Below, in pieces: positions 45,382 through 54,684 of a stretch of 64,000 nucleotides of DNA. The notes under the pieces are model-generated. The model saw nothing but the letters and a program-made list of their open reading frames with translations, ran no database searches and had not been told where the DNA came from. The stretch is from contig NZ_CP047166.1 of the NCBI RefSeq assembly GCF_016806125.1, positions 1,922,001-1,986,000 on the forward strand, written 5' to 3'. The DNA is from Ponticoccus alexandrii (GTDB lineage: Bacteria; Pseudomonadota; Alphaproteobacteria; Rhodobacterales; Rhodobacteraceae). Within the stretch, counting starts at the first letter, position 1, and the number at the start of each line of letters is the position of its first letter. The position numbers were made by a program, and so were the translations under genes.

Positions 45382-46257
45382 ATGCAATCCGACGTGGCCG
45401 CCGTGACCATGGTCCGCGACGATCCCTTCTTCCTGAAGGCCTGGGTGCGGCATTACGGCGGCCTGCTGGGCCGCGAGAACTGCACGGTCATCAACCACGG
45501 TCACGGCGCGGCGGTGGCGCGGCTGGCCGAGGGCTGCAACGTCATCGGCATTCCCGGCGATCCGCATCCCAACTTCGACATGAAGCGCTGGCGGCTGTTG
45601 AACAACGTGGTGCAGGGGCTGCGCTGCTATTACCGGCACGTGATCGTGGGCGACGTCGACGAATTGGTGGTGGTCGATCCCGAGGACGGGCGCGACCTGC
45701 TGACCTACCTGCGCGACACGCGCGGCAAGCGGGTCCTGACGCCGCTGGGGCTGGAGGTGATCCACCGCACCGACCTTGAACCGGCGCCGGTCGCGGATGG
45801 CATCCTGGGGCCGCGCCGTCATGTCCGGCTGGCGCCGCACTATTCGAAGCCCTGCATCGTCAGCCATGGCGCCAAGATTGCCCGGGGCGGGCACTTCACC
45901 CAATACGATACGCTGCACACCCCGGACGCGCTGTACCTGCTGCACCTGAAGTTCTGCGACTTCGACACCTATGTGCAGACCATGAATGCCCGCAACCGCG
46001 TCACCGAAGAGGTGGGGGCCAGCGTGCAGGAGGCCGCGATCGGGCGGCACTGGTTTGCCGAGGCGCGGGGCGAGGACCGGGCGCTGTTCGACGGGTTTCA
46101 CGCGCAGGAGGTCCGCGAGGATTTTGACCTTGGCTGGGTGCGCAGGCGGATGCACCGGTCCTGGGCGCCGCGCGGAGAGACTGGCTACTGGGCCTTCAAG
46201 CGGCCCGACTACGCCGAACAGTATATTCTGCCCGAACGGTTTACAGGGCTGATCTAG
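45382..46257 (+). CDS. Glycosyltransferase, GT2-like (family Glyco_tranf_2_4)
   Basis: A 291-residue protein whose start VAAVTMVRDDPFFLKAWVRH matches the Glyco_tranf_2_4 family. The metal-binding DxD-like segment is VGDVDELVVVDPEDG at about residues 89-104. HYSKPCIVSHGAKI and YLLHLKFCDFDTY occur later. It likely transfers a sugar onto a surface glycan or lipid; the donor is unknown. ATG 45382 follows AAGGAGCCCTCCG. The last four bases overlap the stop of the membrane protein on the opposite strand. Confidence 0.85.
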   Translation: MQSDVAAVTMVRDDPFFLKAWVRHYGGLLGRENCTVINHGHGAAVARLAEGCNVIGIPGDPHPNFDMKRWRLLNNVVQGLRCYYRHVIVGDVDELVVVDPEDGRDLLTYLRDTRGKRVLTPLGLEVIHRTDLEPAPVADGILGPRRHVRLAPHYSKPCIVSHGAKIARGGHFTQYDTLHTPDALYLLHLKFCDFDTYVQTMNARNRVTEEVGASVQEAAIGRHWFAEARGEDRALFDGFHAQEVREDFDLGWVRRRMHRSWAPRGETGYWAFKRPDYAEQYILPERFTGLI

Positions 46258-46790
46258 CGGCCAGAAGAGGCGACGAAGGACACCGTCTCGATCCGGATGC
46301 CGGGGAGGGTGTCTTCCAGCGCGGCCCCGGCCTGCGACAGGACAGTCCGGGAGTGCCCGTCCAGCATGCCAAAGCCCTGGGTCCAGAGGCTGGCCGGGGT
46401 GTAGAACAGCATCAAGGCGCCAAGCGCCCCAAGCAGGATGCCGCCCGAGTTCCGCTTCTTGTTGCCGCCATGGAAAAGCCAGCGCGCGATGTGCAGCAGG
46501 ATCATCACCGCAGAAGCGGCCAGAAGCACGGTCAGCCCCGCGAAGATCCAAGGGTGATACTCGGCGGGCAGGCTGCCCTCTCGCAGCGACCCGGCGATAT
46601 GGTCTCGGCCGTTGGCGATCGCGGTGACCGTGTAGATCCAGCCGAAGCCCAGCAGCGTCGAGAGGGTGCGGCGGCTTGGCGTGCGGTCCTTCGCATAGGC
46701 CCGCTCGCCCTGCACATGGAATTTCGGCTCAAGGCGGCGCACGCGCAGCATGAAATCCGAGTGGGTCTGTTTCGTCAGGGTCCGTGCCAT
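46254..46790 (-). CDS. Hypothetical membrane protein
   Basis: A 178-residue protein with a polar basic N-terminus (about 45 residues) and three hydrophobic helices (LLGFGWIYTVTAI, IFAGLTVLLAASAVMILLHI, GGILLGALGALMLFYTPASL). I do not recognise the family. It faces the glycosyltransferase gene, sharing four bases at the stops. Codon use is ordinary. It may be a conserved roseobacter inner-membrane protein. Confidence 0.72.
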   Translation of the reverse strand: MARTLTKQTHSDFMLRVRRLEPKFHVQGERAYAKDRTPSRRTLSTLLGFGWIYTVTAIANGRDHIAGSLREGSLPAEYHPWIFAGLTVLLAASAVMILLHIARWLFHGGNKKRNSGGILLGALGALMLFYTPASLWTQGFGMLDGHSRTVLSQAGAALEDTLPGIRIETVSFVASSGR

Positions 46791-46949
46791 GCCTTTGGTC
46801 TAGGGGGCGATTCAGGCAAATTCGGGGTGGATCTGGGCGAAACCGCCTTATTGCACCGCCGCAATACGCAAAGTTTTAACCTTTTGCGCGTGACTCTGAG
46901 TGAGGAGCAGGCCGGATCGGGGTGAACGCCCGACCCGGCGCGTCTGCCG

Positions 46950-48320
46950 TCAGGTGATCGCGTCCAGCACGCGCGCCCAGCTGCGGATGCCTTTCTGAAA
47001 GCTCTCGACGTCGTATTTCTCGTTCGGAGAGTGGATCTGGTCGTCGTCCTTGGCCCAGCCGACCAGCATTGTGTCCATGTTCAGGATGGTCTTGAAGTAG
47101 CCCGCCACCGGGATCGACCCGCCGCAGCCGGTGAAGGCGGCGTCGTGGCCCCATTCGGCGCCCAGCACCGCGCGTGCCTGTTCGAAGGCCGGGTGCTCGG
47201 TCGACATCTGCCCGGCCGGAGAGGCGCCGTGGCCGTGGAACTCTGCCGTCACATCCTCGGGCAGCTGCGCCTGCACCCATGCGCGAAAGCTCTCGCGGAT
47301 GGCGTGCGGATCCTGCTGGCCGACCAGCCGGAAGGACACCTTGGCCGAGGCCTTGGAGGGCAGCACCGTCTTGAAGCCGTCGCCGGTGTAGCCGCCGATG
47401 ATGCCGTTGACCTCTGCGGTGGGCCGCGACCAGATCATTTCCAGCGGGGTCTTGTCGGTTTCGCCCGCCGGTTGCGACAGGCCGACACCGCCAAGGAAGG
47501 TGCCATGGTCGAAATTCAGCGCCTGCCACTGCTGCGCGATGTCCTCGGGCAGGTCGGGCACGCCGTCATAGAAACCGGGCACCTGAATGCGGCCCGCCAC
47601 GTCGTGCAGGTTGCCGAGGATCTTCGCCAGCACGCGGATCGGGTTGATCGCGGCGCCGCCGTACATGCCCGAGTGCAGGTCCTTGTCGGGGCCCGTCAGC
47701 GTGATCTCTTCGCCCAGAAGCCCGCGCAACTGCGTCATGATCGCCGGCACGCGGGATTCAAAAAGGCCCGTGTCGCAGATCAGCGCGAGGTCGGCCTTCA
47801 GCTCGTCCGCGTTCTCCTTCAGGAAGGGGATCAACGAAGGCGATCCGGATTCCTCTTCGCCCTCGAAGAAGAAGGTGATGCGACAGGGCAGGGTGCCGTT
47901 GACCTCTTTCCAGGCGCGGCAGGCCTCGACAAAGGTCATCAGCTGGCCCTTGTCGTCGCTGGCGCCGCGTCCTCGGATCACCCGGCCCCTGGGCGTCTCC
48001 TCGATGGCGGGGTCGAAGGGGTCGCGGTCCCACAGCGTCAGCGGGTCCACCGGCTGCACGTCGTAATGGCCGTAGAACAGCACATGCGGGCCGTCCCCGG
48101 GCACGTGGCCCACAACCATCGGATGCCCCGGCGTCGGGCGCTTTTCCGCGGCGATCCCGAAAGAGGCAAGGTCGGCCACCAGCCAGTCGGCGGCACGGTC
48201 GCATTCCGCCTTGTAGGCCGGGTCGGTCGAGATCGAGGGAATGCGCAACAGGGCCATCAGCCGGTCCAGTGCGGCGGGCATGTCGGCGTCGATACGCGAA
48301 AGGGTGGCGTCGAGGGTCAT
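46950..48320 (-). CDS. M20-family dipeptidase
   Basis: A 456-residue dizinc peptidase of the M20/ArgE/DapE group. Metal ligands appear as VLFYGHYDVQP near residue 85, GRGASDDKGQL near 118, FFFEGEEESGSPSL with the catalytic Glu, and LICDTGLF; the last His is in EAD-type context near the end (HSPNEKYDVESF). The inserted dimerisation domain holds EITLTGPDKDLHSGMYGGA. It probably cleaves dipeptides or related amides. Two tandem ATGs open the gene; GGAGCAG favours the second at 48320. Transcribed away from hemA. Confidence 0.92.
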   Translation of the reverse strand: MTLDATLSRIDADMPAALDRLMALLRIPSISTDPAYKAECDRAADWLVADLASFGIAAEKRPTPGHPMVVGHVPGDGPHVLFYGHYDVQPVDPLTLWDRDPFDPAIEETPRGRVIRGRGASDDKGQLMTFVEACRAWKEVNGTLPCRITFFFEGEEESGSPSLIPFLKENADELKADLALICDTGLFESRVPAIMTQLRGLLGEEITLTGPDKDLHSGMYGGAAINPIRVLAKILGNLHDVAGRIQVPGFYDGVPDLPEDIAQQWQALNFDHGTFLGGVGLSQPAGETDKTPLEMIWSRPTAEVNGIIGGYTGDGFKTVLPSKASAKVSFRLVGQQDPHAIRESFRAWVQAQLPEDVTAEFHGHGASPAGQMSTEHPAFEQARAVLGAEWGHDAAFTGCGGSIPVAGYFKTILNMDTMLVGWAKDDDQIHSPNEKYDVESFQKGIRSWARVLDAIT

Positions 48321-48789
48321 CATCTGCTCCGGCGTTTTGGTTTGACCGGACCCTAGCAGGGCGGTGCCCGCTGTCCAGTGGACGGTCTGTTGACGGACGG
48401 GCGCGCACCCGGGCGTGGCGGGGAAACCCTCCGAACGCGCCTCGGCGGTGGATGACTTGTGGCGGCACGGTCCGGTATTCCCGCCTGTGGAACGGCGACG
48501 GGCGGGGTTACCCCTGTCGGGGATCGTGATCGTTCGAATCGCGGCGGCCGGGTGGCGCGGCAATCCTGTTTCCGATATGCGCCTTTTCGGTCGGACCCGC
48601 GCCATTGGTCGTAAGAACGGTTCTAGACACTTGACCTGGATCAAGGCTGCGACGGATGGTCCGGGGGCAAAGAGGTGGACAGACAAAAGCCTTGGCTTTA
48701 GTTATTCACGAACCTGAATGCGGATAAACCACCCGCAGGCAAAGGGCCATTGCAGCGCAGGGGCCCGAAGAACTGGAAGGACGCGCGCG
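48321..48789. other. Divergent control region between the peptidase and hemA
   Basis: This 469-base region contains an Fnr-like site at 48631-48644 and no convincing gene. A 100-codon plus-strand frame (48415-48717) lacks family features and is not called. Confidence 0.6.
48631..48644. promoter_or_regulatory. hemA: FnrL/FNR-type box upstream of hemA
   Basis: TTGAC-CTGG-ATCAA differs from TTGAT-N4-ATCAA at one base. It lies about 150 bases before the hemA ATG. In Rhodobacter sphaeroides hemA is known to respond to FnrL, so oxygen control is a reasonable reading. Confidence 0.65.
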
Positions 48790-50019
48790 ATGGACTATAC
48801 GGCGAAGCTGGACGAGGCCCTGAACCGCCTGCACGAGGAAGGCCGCTACCGGACCTTCATCGACATCGAGCGGACCAAGGGTCAGTTTCCGCACGCCGTG
48901 CGCCGCAAGCCCGACGGGTCAGAGCAGCCGATCACTGTCTGGTGCGGCAACGACTACCTTGGCATGGGGCAGCACCCCGTGGTGCTGGCGGCCATGCATG
49001 AGGCCATCGACGCCACCGGCGCGGGCTCTGGCGGGACGCGCAACATCTCGGGCACCACGGTTTATCACAAGGGGCTGGAGGCAGAGCTTGCCGACCTGCA
49101 CGGCAAGGAATCGGCGCTGTTGTTCACCTCGGCCTATATCGCCAACGACGCGACGCTTTCGACCCTGCCGAAGCTGTTTCCGGGCCTGATCATCTATTCG
49201 GATGAGCTTAACCACGCCTCTATGATCGAGGGGATCAAGCGCAACGGCGGTGCCAAGCGGATCTTCAAGCATAACGATCTTGCCGATCTGCGGGCCAAGC
49301 TGGAAGCCGACGACCCCGAGGCGCCCAAGCTGATCGCCTTCGAGTCGATCTACTCGATGGACGGCGACTTCGGCCCGATCGAAGCGATCTGCGACCTTGC
49401 CGACGAATTCGGCGCGCTGACCTATATCGACGAGGTGCACGCGGTGGGCATGTACGGCCCGCGCGGCGCGGGCGTGGCCGAGCGCGACCGCCTGATGCAC
49501 CGGCTGGACATCATCAACGGCACGCTGGCCAAGGCCTATGGCGTGATGGGCGGCTACATCGCCGCCTCCGAGAAAATGTGTGACGCCGTGCGGTCTTACG
49601 CGCCGGGCTTCATCTTCTCGACCTCCTTGGCCCCGGCGCTGGCCGCCGGTGCGCAGGCCTCTGTCGCTTTCCTCAAGACCTCTGCCGGCGCCAAGCTGCG
49701 CGAGGAACACCAGACCCAGGCGAAGATCCTCAAGACCCGGCTGAAGGCCATGGGCCTGCCGATCGTCGATCACGGCAGCCATATCGTGCCGGTGATCGTG
49801 GGCGATCCCAAGCACACCAAGCTGATGTCCGACATGATGCTGGACGGCTACGGCATCTACGTGCAGCCGATCAATTTCCCCACCGTGCCGCGCGGCACGG
49901 AGCGTCTGCGCTTCACCCCGTCCCCCGTGCACGGCCCGAAAGAGATGGATCACCTGGTTCACGCGATGGATGAACTCTGGAGCCATTGTGCGCTGAATCG
50001 TGCCGAAATGGCGGGCTGA
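48790..50019 (+). CDS. hemA: 5-aminolevulinate synthase
   Basis: HemA condenses glycine and succinyl-CoA to 5-aminolevulinate, the first step of the Shemin pathway of tetrapyrrole synthesis, typical of alphaproteobacteria. The 409-residue protein has the PLP lysine at K248 in [12 protein letters not shown], the same position as the well-studied Rhodobacter enzyme. Other landmarks are [38 protein letters not shown] and [15 protein letters not shown] 48790 is chosen; an in-frame start 24 codons upstream is unlikely. Products feed heme and, through uroporphyrinogen, B12, which nrdJ in this window uses. Confidence 0.97.
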   Translation: MDYTAKLDEALNRLHEEGRYRTFIDIERTKGQFPHAVRRKPDGSEQPITVWCGNDYLGMGQHPVVLAAMHEAIDATGAGSGGTRNISGTTVYHKGLEAELADLHGKESALLFTSAYIANDATLSTLPKLFPGLIIYSDELNHASMIEGIKRNGGAKRIFKHNDLADLRAKLEADDPEAPKLIAFESIYSMDGDFGPIEAICDLADEFGALTYIDEVHAVGMYGPRGAGVAERDRLMHRLDIINGTLAKAYGVMGGYIAASEKMCDAVRSYAPGFIFSTSLAPALAAGAQASVAFLKTSAGAKLREEHQTQAKILKTRLKAMGLPIVDHGSHIVPVIVGDPKHTKLMSDMMLDGYGIYVQPINFPTVPRGTERLRFTPSPVHGPKEMDHLVHAMDELWSHCALNRAEMAG

Positions 50020-50146
50020 TCCCTGTAAAACCTGTCATGATCCTTGCGGTGTGGTAAGCTTATCGTAATAAGCGGGCTACGCGAGTCGCTGTCCGTGGAC
50101 AAGAAACGGGCAGTCACGGAAGTTGGGGAAGATGGGGCAGTCTCGC

Positions 50147-52051
50147 ATGATTGGGCGCATGACCCAGAAACGCACCGGTGCTGAGGACACGTCACAGCAA
50201 AGCTTTGACGACTACGCGATGCGTCTGGGGGATGTCATGCGCGGCGAGCGCGCAACGCTGGGCAAGTCGCTGCTGGACGTCCAGCGAGAGTTGCGGATCA
50301 AGGCCAGCTACATCGCCGCCATCGAGAATTGCGACCCTTCCGTCTTCGATACACCGGGTTTCATAGCCGGTTACGTTCGGTCTTACGCGCGCTATCTGGG
50401 CATGGACCCGGACGAAGCTTTTGCGCATTTCTGTGCCGAAAGCGGCTTTTCCGTCGCGCATGGCATGTCGCAGAAGGCCTCGACCATCCGCAAGGCCGAT
50501 GCCGCCGATGTGCCAGAGCGCGGTGGCAGGGCCCGCAACCCGCTGAGCGAGCCGCTCATGCCCTTCGCCCCGGCCTCTGACGGGTTTCTCGCAAACGTCG
50601 AGCCGCGCGCCATCGGCTCTTCGCTGGTGTTGATCGGGCTGATCGCCGGGATCGGCTACGGCGGCTACGCGGTGCTGCAAGAGGTCCAGCGTGTGCAGGT
50701 GGCCCCGGTGGACCAGACCCCCGTGGTCCTGAGCGAGCTGGACCCGCTGGATGCGGCGATTTCACCCTCTGCCGCGCGCACGACCGAAAACTCGATGGCC
50801 GGCGTGTTCACGCCGCCCACGACAGAGGCCTTCGACAGGCTCTACCGCCCGCAGGCGCTGGACGTGCCGGTTCTGGTGGCCCGTGACGCGCCGATCTCGA
50901 CGCTGGACCCCGAAGGCGTGGGCGTCTTCGGCGGTTCTGCCGCCGGTCTGCCACGGGTTCAGGACAGCACCGTCGCCGCCGCCGCTCTGGCCGAGTCGCT
51001 GGTGGCAGGGGGCGCGCCAAGCGCCGCGGCAACCGGTTCTCTGGCAGGCGGGCAGGGCGTCATGGTCGTGGCCGCGCGTCCGGCCTGGGTGCAGATCAAG
51101 GACGAAGGCGGCCGGGTCCTGTATTCCCGCGTCATGAACGCGGGAGACAGCTTTGCCGTGCCGCGCGACGCCCGAGCGCCGCAGATCCAGGTGGGCGAAT
51201 CCGGGGCCGTCTATTTCACCGTGAACGGCACCACCTATGGCCCGTCCGGAAGTCGTGGCGCCGTGACCTCGGGTATCTCTCTGGCCGCCGCCGACCTGAC
51301 GCAGCGCTTCCGGCCCGCCACGCCCGGCGCCGATGACGACCTGATGTCGGCGCTCGTTGCCCTGGACCTTCAGGCACCGGCAGCTGTGTCGGTGCAGGTC
51401 GCCGCCGTCCAGCCGGTGCTGCGGATCAAGGCCCCGTCAGAACCATCGCCCGCGCTGCGCCCGCAGCATTTCGCGCAATATGCGCCAGCGGAACCGGTGG
51501 TCCCCGTCACCCAGCCCGAGCCGTCGCCAAGCACGGCCATCGCGGCGGCGCAGCGTCCGGTAAACCCGCTGCCGCAGGTCATGGGCACCCCGGGTCGGCA
51601 GGGCGCACCCGCGCCGCTGCCGGATGCCCCTGTGCAGCAGGCCGATGCGCGTCCCGACATTCCTGCGCAGGTGGCCGATGCGCAGCCCGAACGGCTGCCT
51701 CAGGTGCCCCAGGTCACCGCCACACCGGCGCCGGGCATCACCGTCGTTGCCACCGCCGCCACATGGGTCGAGGTTTCGCTGCCCTCCGGGCAGAAGATCT
51801 TCGCCGCCGAGATGCAGCCCGGAGACACCTACAAGGTGCCGCAGACAGCCGAAGCTCCCAAGATCTTCTCGGGCAATGCGGGCGGTGTGTATTTCGCGAT
51901 GAATGGCCAGACCTACGGGCCCTACGGCGAAAGCGGCCAGTTCGGGCGCAACCTGCAACTGGCCTCCTCTGACATCACCCAGCGCCTTAAGGTCGCCGAC
52001 CTGACCCAGAACCAGACGCTGGCCAGAGTCGTGGCAGAACTGAACTTGTAG
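50147..52051 (+). CDS. RodZ-like HTH membrane protein with duplicated C-terminal domain
   Basis: A 634-residue protein. Residues of about 25-90 hold a Cro/CI-type HTH (RLGDVMRGERATLGKSLLDV, SYIAAIENCDPSVFDTPG) as in RodZ, which binds MreB. One membrane helix is at about 160-178 (SSLVLIGLIAGIGYGGY). The periplasmic part carries two similar DUF4115-like domains, at about 305-400 (ARPAWVQIKDEGGRVLYSRV) and 540-630 (AATWVEVSLPSGQKIFAAEM), joined by a Pro/Ala/Gln-rich linker. Ordinary RodZ has one such domain. The start among ATGs 50132, 50147 and 50159 is uncertain; I choose 50147. It sits between hemA and ispG. Confidence 0.88.
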   Translation: MIGRMTQKRTGAEDTSQQSFDDYAMRLGDVMRGERATLGKSLLDVQRELRIKASYIAAIENCDPSVFDTPGFIAGYVRSYARYLGMDPDEAFAHFCAESGFSVAHGMSQKASTIRKADAADVPERGGRARNPLSEPLMPFAPASDGFLANVEPRAIGSSLVLIGLIAGIGYGGYAVLQEVQRVQVAPVDQTPVVLSELDPLDAAISPSAARTTENSMAGVFTPPTTEAFDRLYRPQALDVPVLVARDAPISTLDPEGVGVFGGSAAGLPRVQDSTVAAAALAESLVAGGAPSAAATGSLAGGQGVMVVAARPAWVQIKDEGGRVLYSRVMNAGDSFAVPRDARAPQIQVGESGAVYFTVNGTTYGPSGSRGAVTSGISLAAADLTQRFRPATPGADDDLMSALVALDLQAPAAVSVQVAAVQPVLRIKAPSEPSPALRPQHFAQYAPAEPVVPVTQPEPSPSTAIAAAQRPVNPLPQVMGTPGRQGAPAPLPDAPVQQADARPDIPAQVADAQPERLPQVPQVTATPAPGITVVATAATWVEVSLPSGQKIFAAEMQPGDTYKVPQTAEAPKIFSGNAGGVYFAMNGQTYGPYGESGQFGRNLQLASSDITQRLKVADLTQNQTLARVVAELNL

Positions 52052-52232
52052 TTGAAAACGCCCCGGCGCTGAGCCGCGCAGCCCCCCGATGCGGGCAAGC
52101 GCGCGGTTCCGGTTTCGTGACACTGTCGTGACAGCAGGCCCGTGACCCTGCGCCGCGCTTGAAGCGCGGGGGCCGGGCCGTTACCTATGCCGCAACGGGC
52201 GCAGCCCATCCCGACCGAGAGGACGACCTCCC

Positions 52233-53360
52233 ATGAGCCTCAATCCCGTCCGCCCCTGGCGCAACATCTACCGCCGCAAATCCCGCCAGATCATGGTGGG
52301 CAACGTGCCGGTGGGGGGCGACGCGCCGATCTCTGTGCAGACCATGACCAACACCGTCACCACTGACATTGCGGGCACCATTGCGCAGGTTCAGGCGGCG
52401 GCGGAGGCCGGGGCCGACATCGTGCGCGTCTCGGTCCCCGATCAGGACTCCGCAAAGGCGCTGAAGGAGATCGTGCGCGAAAGCCCGGTCCCGATCGTCG
52501 CGGACATCCACTTCCACTACAAGCGCGGGATCGAGGCCGCCGAGGCGGGCGCCGCCTGCCTGCGGATCAACCCGGGCAACATCGGCAGCCAGGAGCGGGT
52601 GCGCGAGGTCATCAAGGCCGCCCGCGATCACGGCTGTTCCATGCGGATCGGCGTCAACGCCGGGTCGCTGGAAAAACACCTGCTGGAGAAATACGGCGAG
52701 CCGTGCCCCGAGGCCATGGTCGAAAGCGGCATGGATCACATCAGGATCCTAGAGGACAACGATTTTCACGAGTTCAAGATCTCGGTGAAGGCCTCGGACG
52801 TCTTCCTTGCCGCCGCCGCCTATCAGGGCATCGCCGAGGCGACGGACAAGCCCATCCACCTTGGGATCACCGAAGCGGGCGGCCTGATGTCCGGCACGAT
52901 CAAAAGCGCCGTTGGTCTCGGTAACCTGCTGTGGATGGGCATCGGCGACACGATCCGCGTGTCGCTGTCCGCCGATCCGGTCGAAGAGGTGAAGGTCGGC
53001 TACGAGATCCTGAAGTCGCTGGGCCTGCGGCATCGCGGGGTCAATATCATCTCCTGCCCCAGCTGCGCGCGGCAGGGATTCGACGTCATCAAGACCGTCG
53101 AGGCGCTGGAACAGCGGCTGGAACATATCAAGACGCCGATGTCGCTGTCGATCATCGGCTGCGTGGTGAACGGCCCCGGCGAGGCGCTGATGACTGATGT
53201 GGGCTTCACAGGTGGTGGCAATGGGGCGGGCATGGTCTATCTGGCGGGAAAGGCCAGTCACAAGATGACCAACGACCAGATGATCGAACATATCGTCGAA
53301 GAGGTCGAGAAGAAGGCCGCCGAGATCGACGCGCGCGAGGCCGCTCAGGCGGCGGAATAG
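52233..53360 (+). CDS. ispG: 4-hydroxy-3-methylbut-2-en-1-yl diphosphate synthase
   Basis: IspG (GcpE) reduces MEcPP to HMBPP in the MEP isoprenoid pathway using a 4Fe-4S cluster. The 375-residue protein has the cluster cysteines C275 and C278 in CPSCARQGF and C310 in [11 protein letters not shown]. The TIM-barrel substrate residues include [28 protein letters not shown] and [16 protein letters not shown] precedes ATG 52233. It is followed by a triple palindrome array before the next, convergent gene. Cluster assembly may draw on the Suf system, including sufE seen earlier in the window. Confidence 0.97.
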   Translation: MSLNPVRPWRNIYRRKSRQIMVGNVPVGGDAPISVQTMTNTVTTDIAGTIAQVQAAAEAGADIVRVSVPDQDSAKALKEIVRESPVPIVADIHFHYKRGIEAAEAGAACLRINPGNIGSQERVREVIKAARDHGCSMRIGVNAGSLEKHLLEKYGEPCPEAMVESGMDHIRILEDNDFHEFKISVKASDVFLAAAAYQGIAEATDKPIHLGITEAGGLMSGTIKSAVGLGNLLWMGIGDTIRVSLSADPVEEVKVGYEILKSLGLRHRGVNIISCPSCARQGFDVIKTVEALEQRLEHIKTPMSLSIIGCVVNGPGEALMTDVGFTGGGNGAGMVYLAGKASHKMTNDQMIEHIVEEVEKKAAEIDAREAAQAAE

Positions 53361-53364
53361 GGAG

Positions 53365-53431
53365 AAGGCCCTTCGAAGGGCCTTTCGAAACGCTCTTCGA
53401 AGAGCGTTGAAAGCCGCTTCCAAGCGGCTTT
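53365..53431. repeat. Three tandem perfect palindromes (3' end of ispG)
   Basis: Three back-to-back hairpins: AAGGCCCTTCGAAGGGCCTT (53365-53384), AACGCTCTTCGAAGAGCGTT (53389-53408) and a third with arms AAAGCCGCTT (53410-53419) and AAGCGGCTTT (53422-53431). The spacers are four bases and one base. Stems differ but each is bounded by A and T, so each can terminate in either direction. They separate convergent ispG and the thioredoxin-like gene. Confidence 0.85.
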
Positions 53432-53434
53432 GCC

Positions 53435-53854
53435 TCATTCGGTCAGGTAACGCTCCAGCACGAAGGCGGGCATGTGGCCCCGGATCAGCCGGTCCGACAT
53501 GACGTAGGCGGGGAGATCCTCCAGCGCCAGGGCCTCGTGCAGCGCGGCGGAGTCCGGGTCGACGGTGTCATGCAGGGCGACCGGATGACCCAGGGCTTCC
53601 AGCTCTGTCCGGGCCGTGGCGCAGTCCGCACAGCCGGGACCGACGAAAAGCGCGATCCGCTCCGCCTGCGGAAACAGCGCGCCCGCGTGCGCCGCGATCC
53701 GGTCGAGGTCGCGCTCGCGGTCCTCGGCGTAGAGATCGCCGGTCACCACCGGCGCCTCGGCGGCGCGCAGCGCGTCGATGCGTTCGCGCAGGCTGTCCTG
53801 CGCCGAGGCGGCCCCCGCAAGGGCCGCCAAGATGACTGTCAGGCGCAGAATCAT
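53435..53854 (-). CDS. Periplasmic thioredoxin-like protein with CADC motif
   Basis: A 139-residue protein with a signal peptide (LTVILAALAGAASA) and a thioredoxin-like redox motif GPGCADCATARTELEALG near residues 73-90. The spacing C-A-D-C and later VMSDRLIRGHMP segment suggest a small periplasmic thiol protein. It overlaps the DsbA-like gene upstream by four bases, so the two are co-translated and probably act on the same substrates. It is not a standard Dsb family member I can name. Confidence 0.82.
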   Translation of the reverse strand: MILRLTVILAALAGAASAQDSLRERIDALRAAEAPVVTGDLYAEDRERDLDRIAAHAGALFPQAERIALFVGPGCADCATARTELEALGHPVALHDTVDPDSAALHEALALEDLPAYVMSDRLIRGHMPAFVLERYLTE

Positions 53855-54615
53855 TCCGCGCGCAGCTGTGCCACGATCTGTTCCATGCCCTGAAGCGGCA
53901 CGTAGCCCCGCACCATCTGGTCACCGAAAACGAAGCTCGGCGTGCCGTTGATCTGCATGTCGATCGCCAGTTCGCGGGTCTCGGCGATGCGGCGCTGGAC
54001 TTCGTCGCTGTCCATCTCGGCGGCGATGGCGTCGAAATCCAGCCCGAGCGTTGTCGCCATGCGGCTCAGCTGAGGCTCTCCCGGCGCGCCATCCAGTGCG
54101 ATCAGCGCGTCGTGGACCGCTTTGTAGGCCTCGTCGCCCGCGACGATCTGCGTGGCGATGGCGAATTTTGACGAGAGCACCGAGGCCTCTCCGAGAATCG
54201 GGAATTCCTTCACGATCAGGCGGATGTTGCCGTCTGCGTTGATCAGCTCCTCGACCTCGGGCTGGGCCTTGCGGCAATAGCCGCAGCGGTAGTCCATGAA
54301 TTCGACCACCGTCACGTCGCCCTCGGGGTTGCCGCCCACCCAGGAATAGCCGTCATTCAGCAGCCGGTCGAGATTGTCGGAGACCAGCGAGTCGTCCGCG
54401 GCGGCCTGCTGCGCGGCCTGCTGTTGCTCCAGCGCGGCGACCGCATCCATGATCACCTGTGGGTTTTCCATCAGATAGGCGCGGACCTGTGCGCCAAAGG
54501 CGGCGCGCTGGTCTTCGGTCATGGCGTCGAAGTCAAAGCTGTCCTGCGCGAAGGCGGGCGCGGCGAGAAGGCTCAGCGCCGTGGCGGTGGCGGTCAGGGA
54601 AGGGCGTGTGAACAT
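53851..54615 (-). CDS. DsbA-family periplasmic thiol:disulfide oxidoreductase (BdbD/Com1-like)
   Basis: A 254-residue protein with a signal peptide (TATATALSLLAAPAFA), an N-terminal helical region with a Gln/Ala-rich stretch (EQQQAAQQAAADD), and a DsbA fold with active site FMDYRCGYCRKAQPEV near residue 110. The cis-Pro loop is INGTPSFVFGDQMVRGYVPL. It oxidises or isomerises disulfides in exported proteins. ATG 54615 is used; the frame upstream has no homology. It is the first gene of a two-gene unit with the CADC protein. Confidence 0.93.
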   Translation of the reverse strand: MFTRPSLTATATALSLLAAPAFAQDSFDFDAMTEDQRAAFGAQVRAYLMENPQVIMDAVAALEQQQAAQQAAADDSLVSDNLDRLLNDGYSWVGGNPEGDVTVVEFMDYRCGYCRKAQPEVEELINADGNIRLIVKEFPILGEASVLSSKFAIATQIVAGDEAYKAVHDALIALDGAPGEPQLSRMATTLGLDFDAIAAEMDSDEVQRRIAETRELAIDMQINGTPSFVFGDQMVRGYVPLQGMEQIVAQLRAE

Positions 54616-54684
54616 GGGGGACTCCGAATGGTTGAAGGTCAGTTTACAGGGTTGGCGGTGCAATCAGAATGGCAGGGCCGCGGG

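Noticed and set aside
48415-48717. A 100-codon gene upstream of hemA
   Set aside because: Composition is unlike neighbours, there is no motif, and it overlies the Fnr-like control region.
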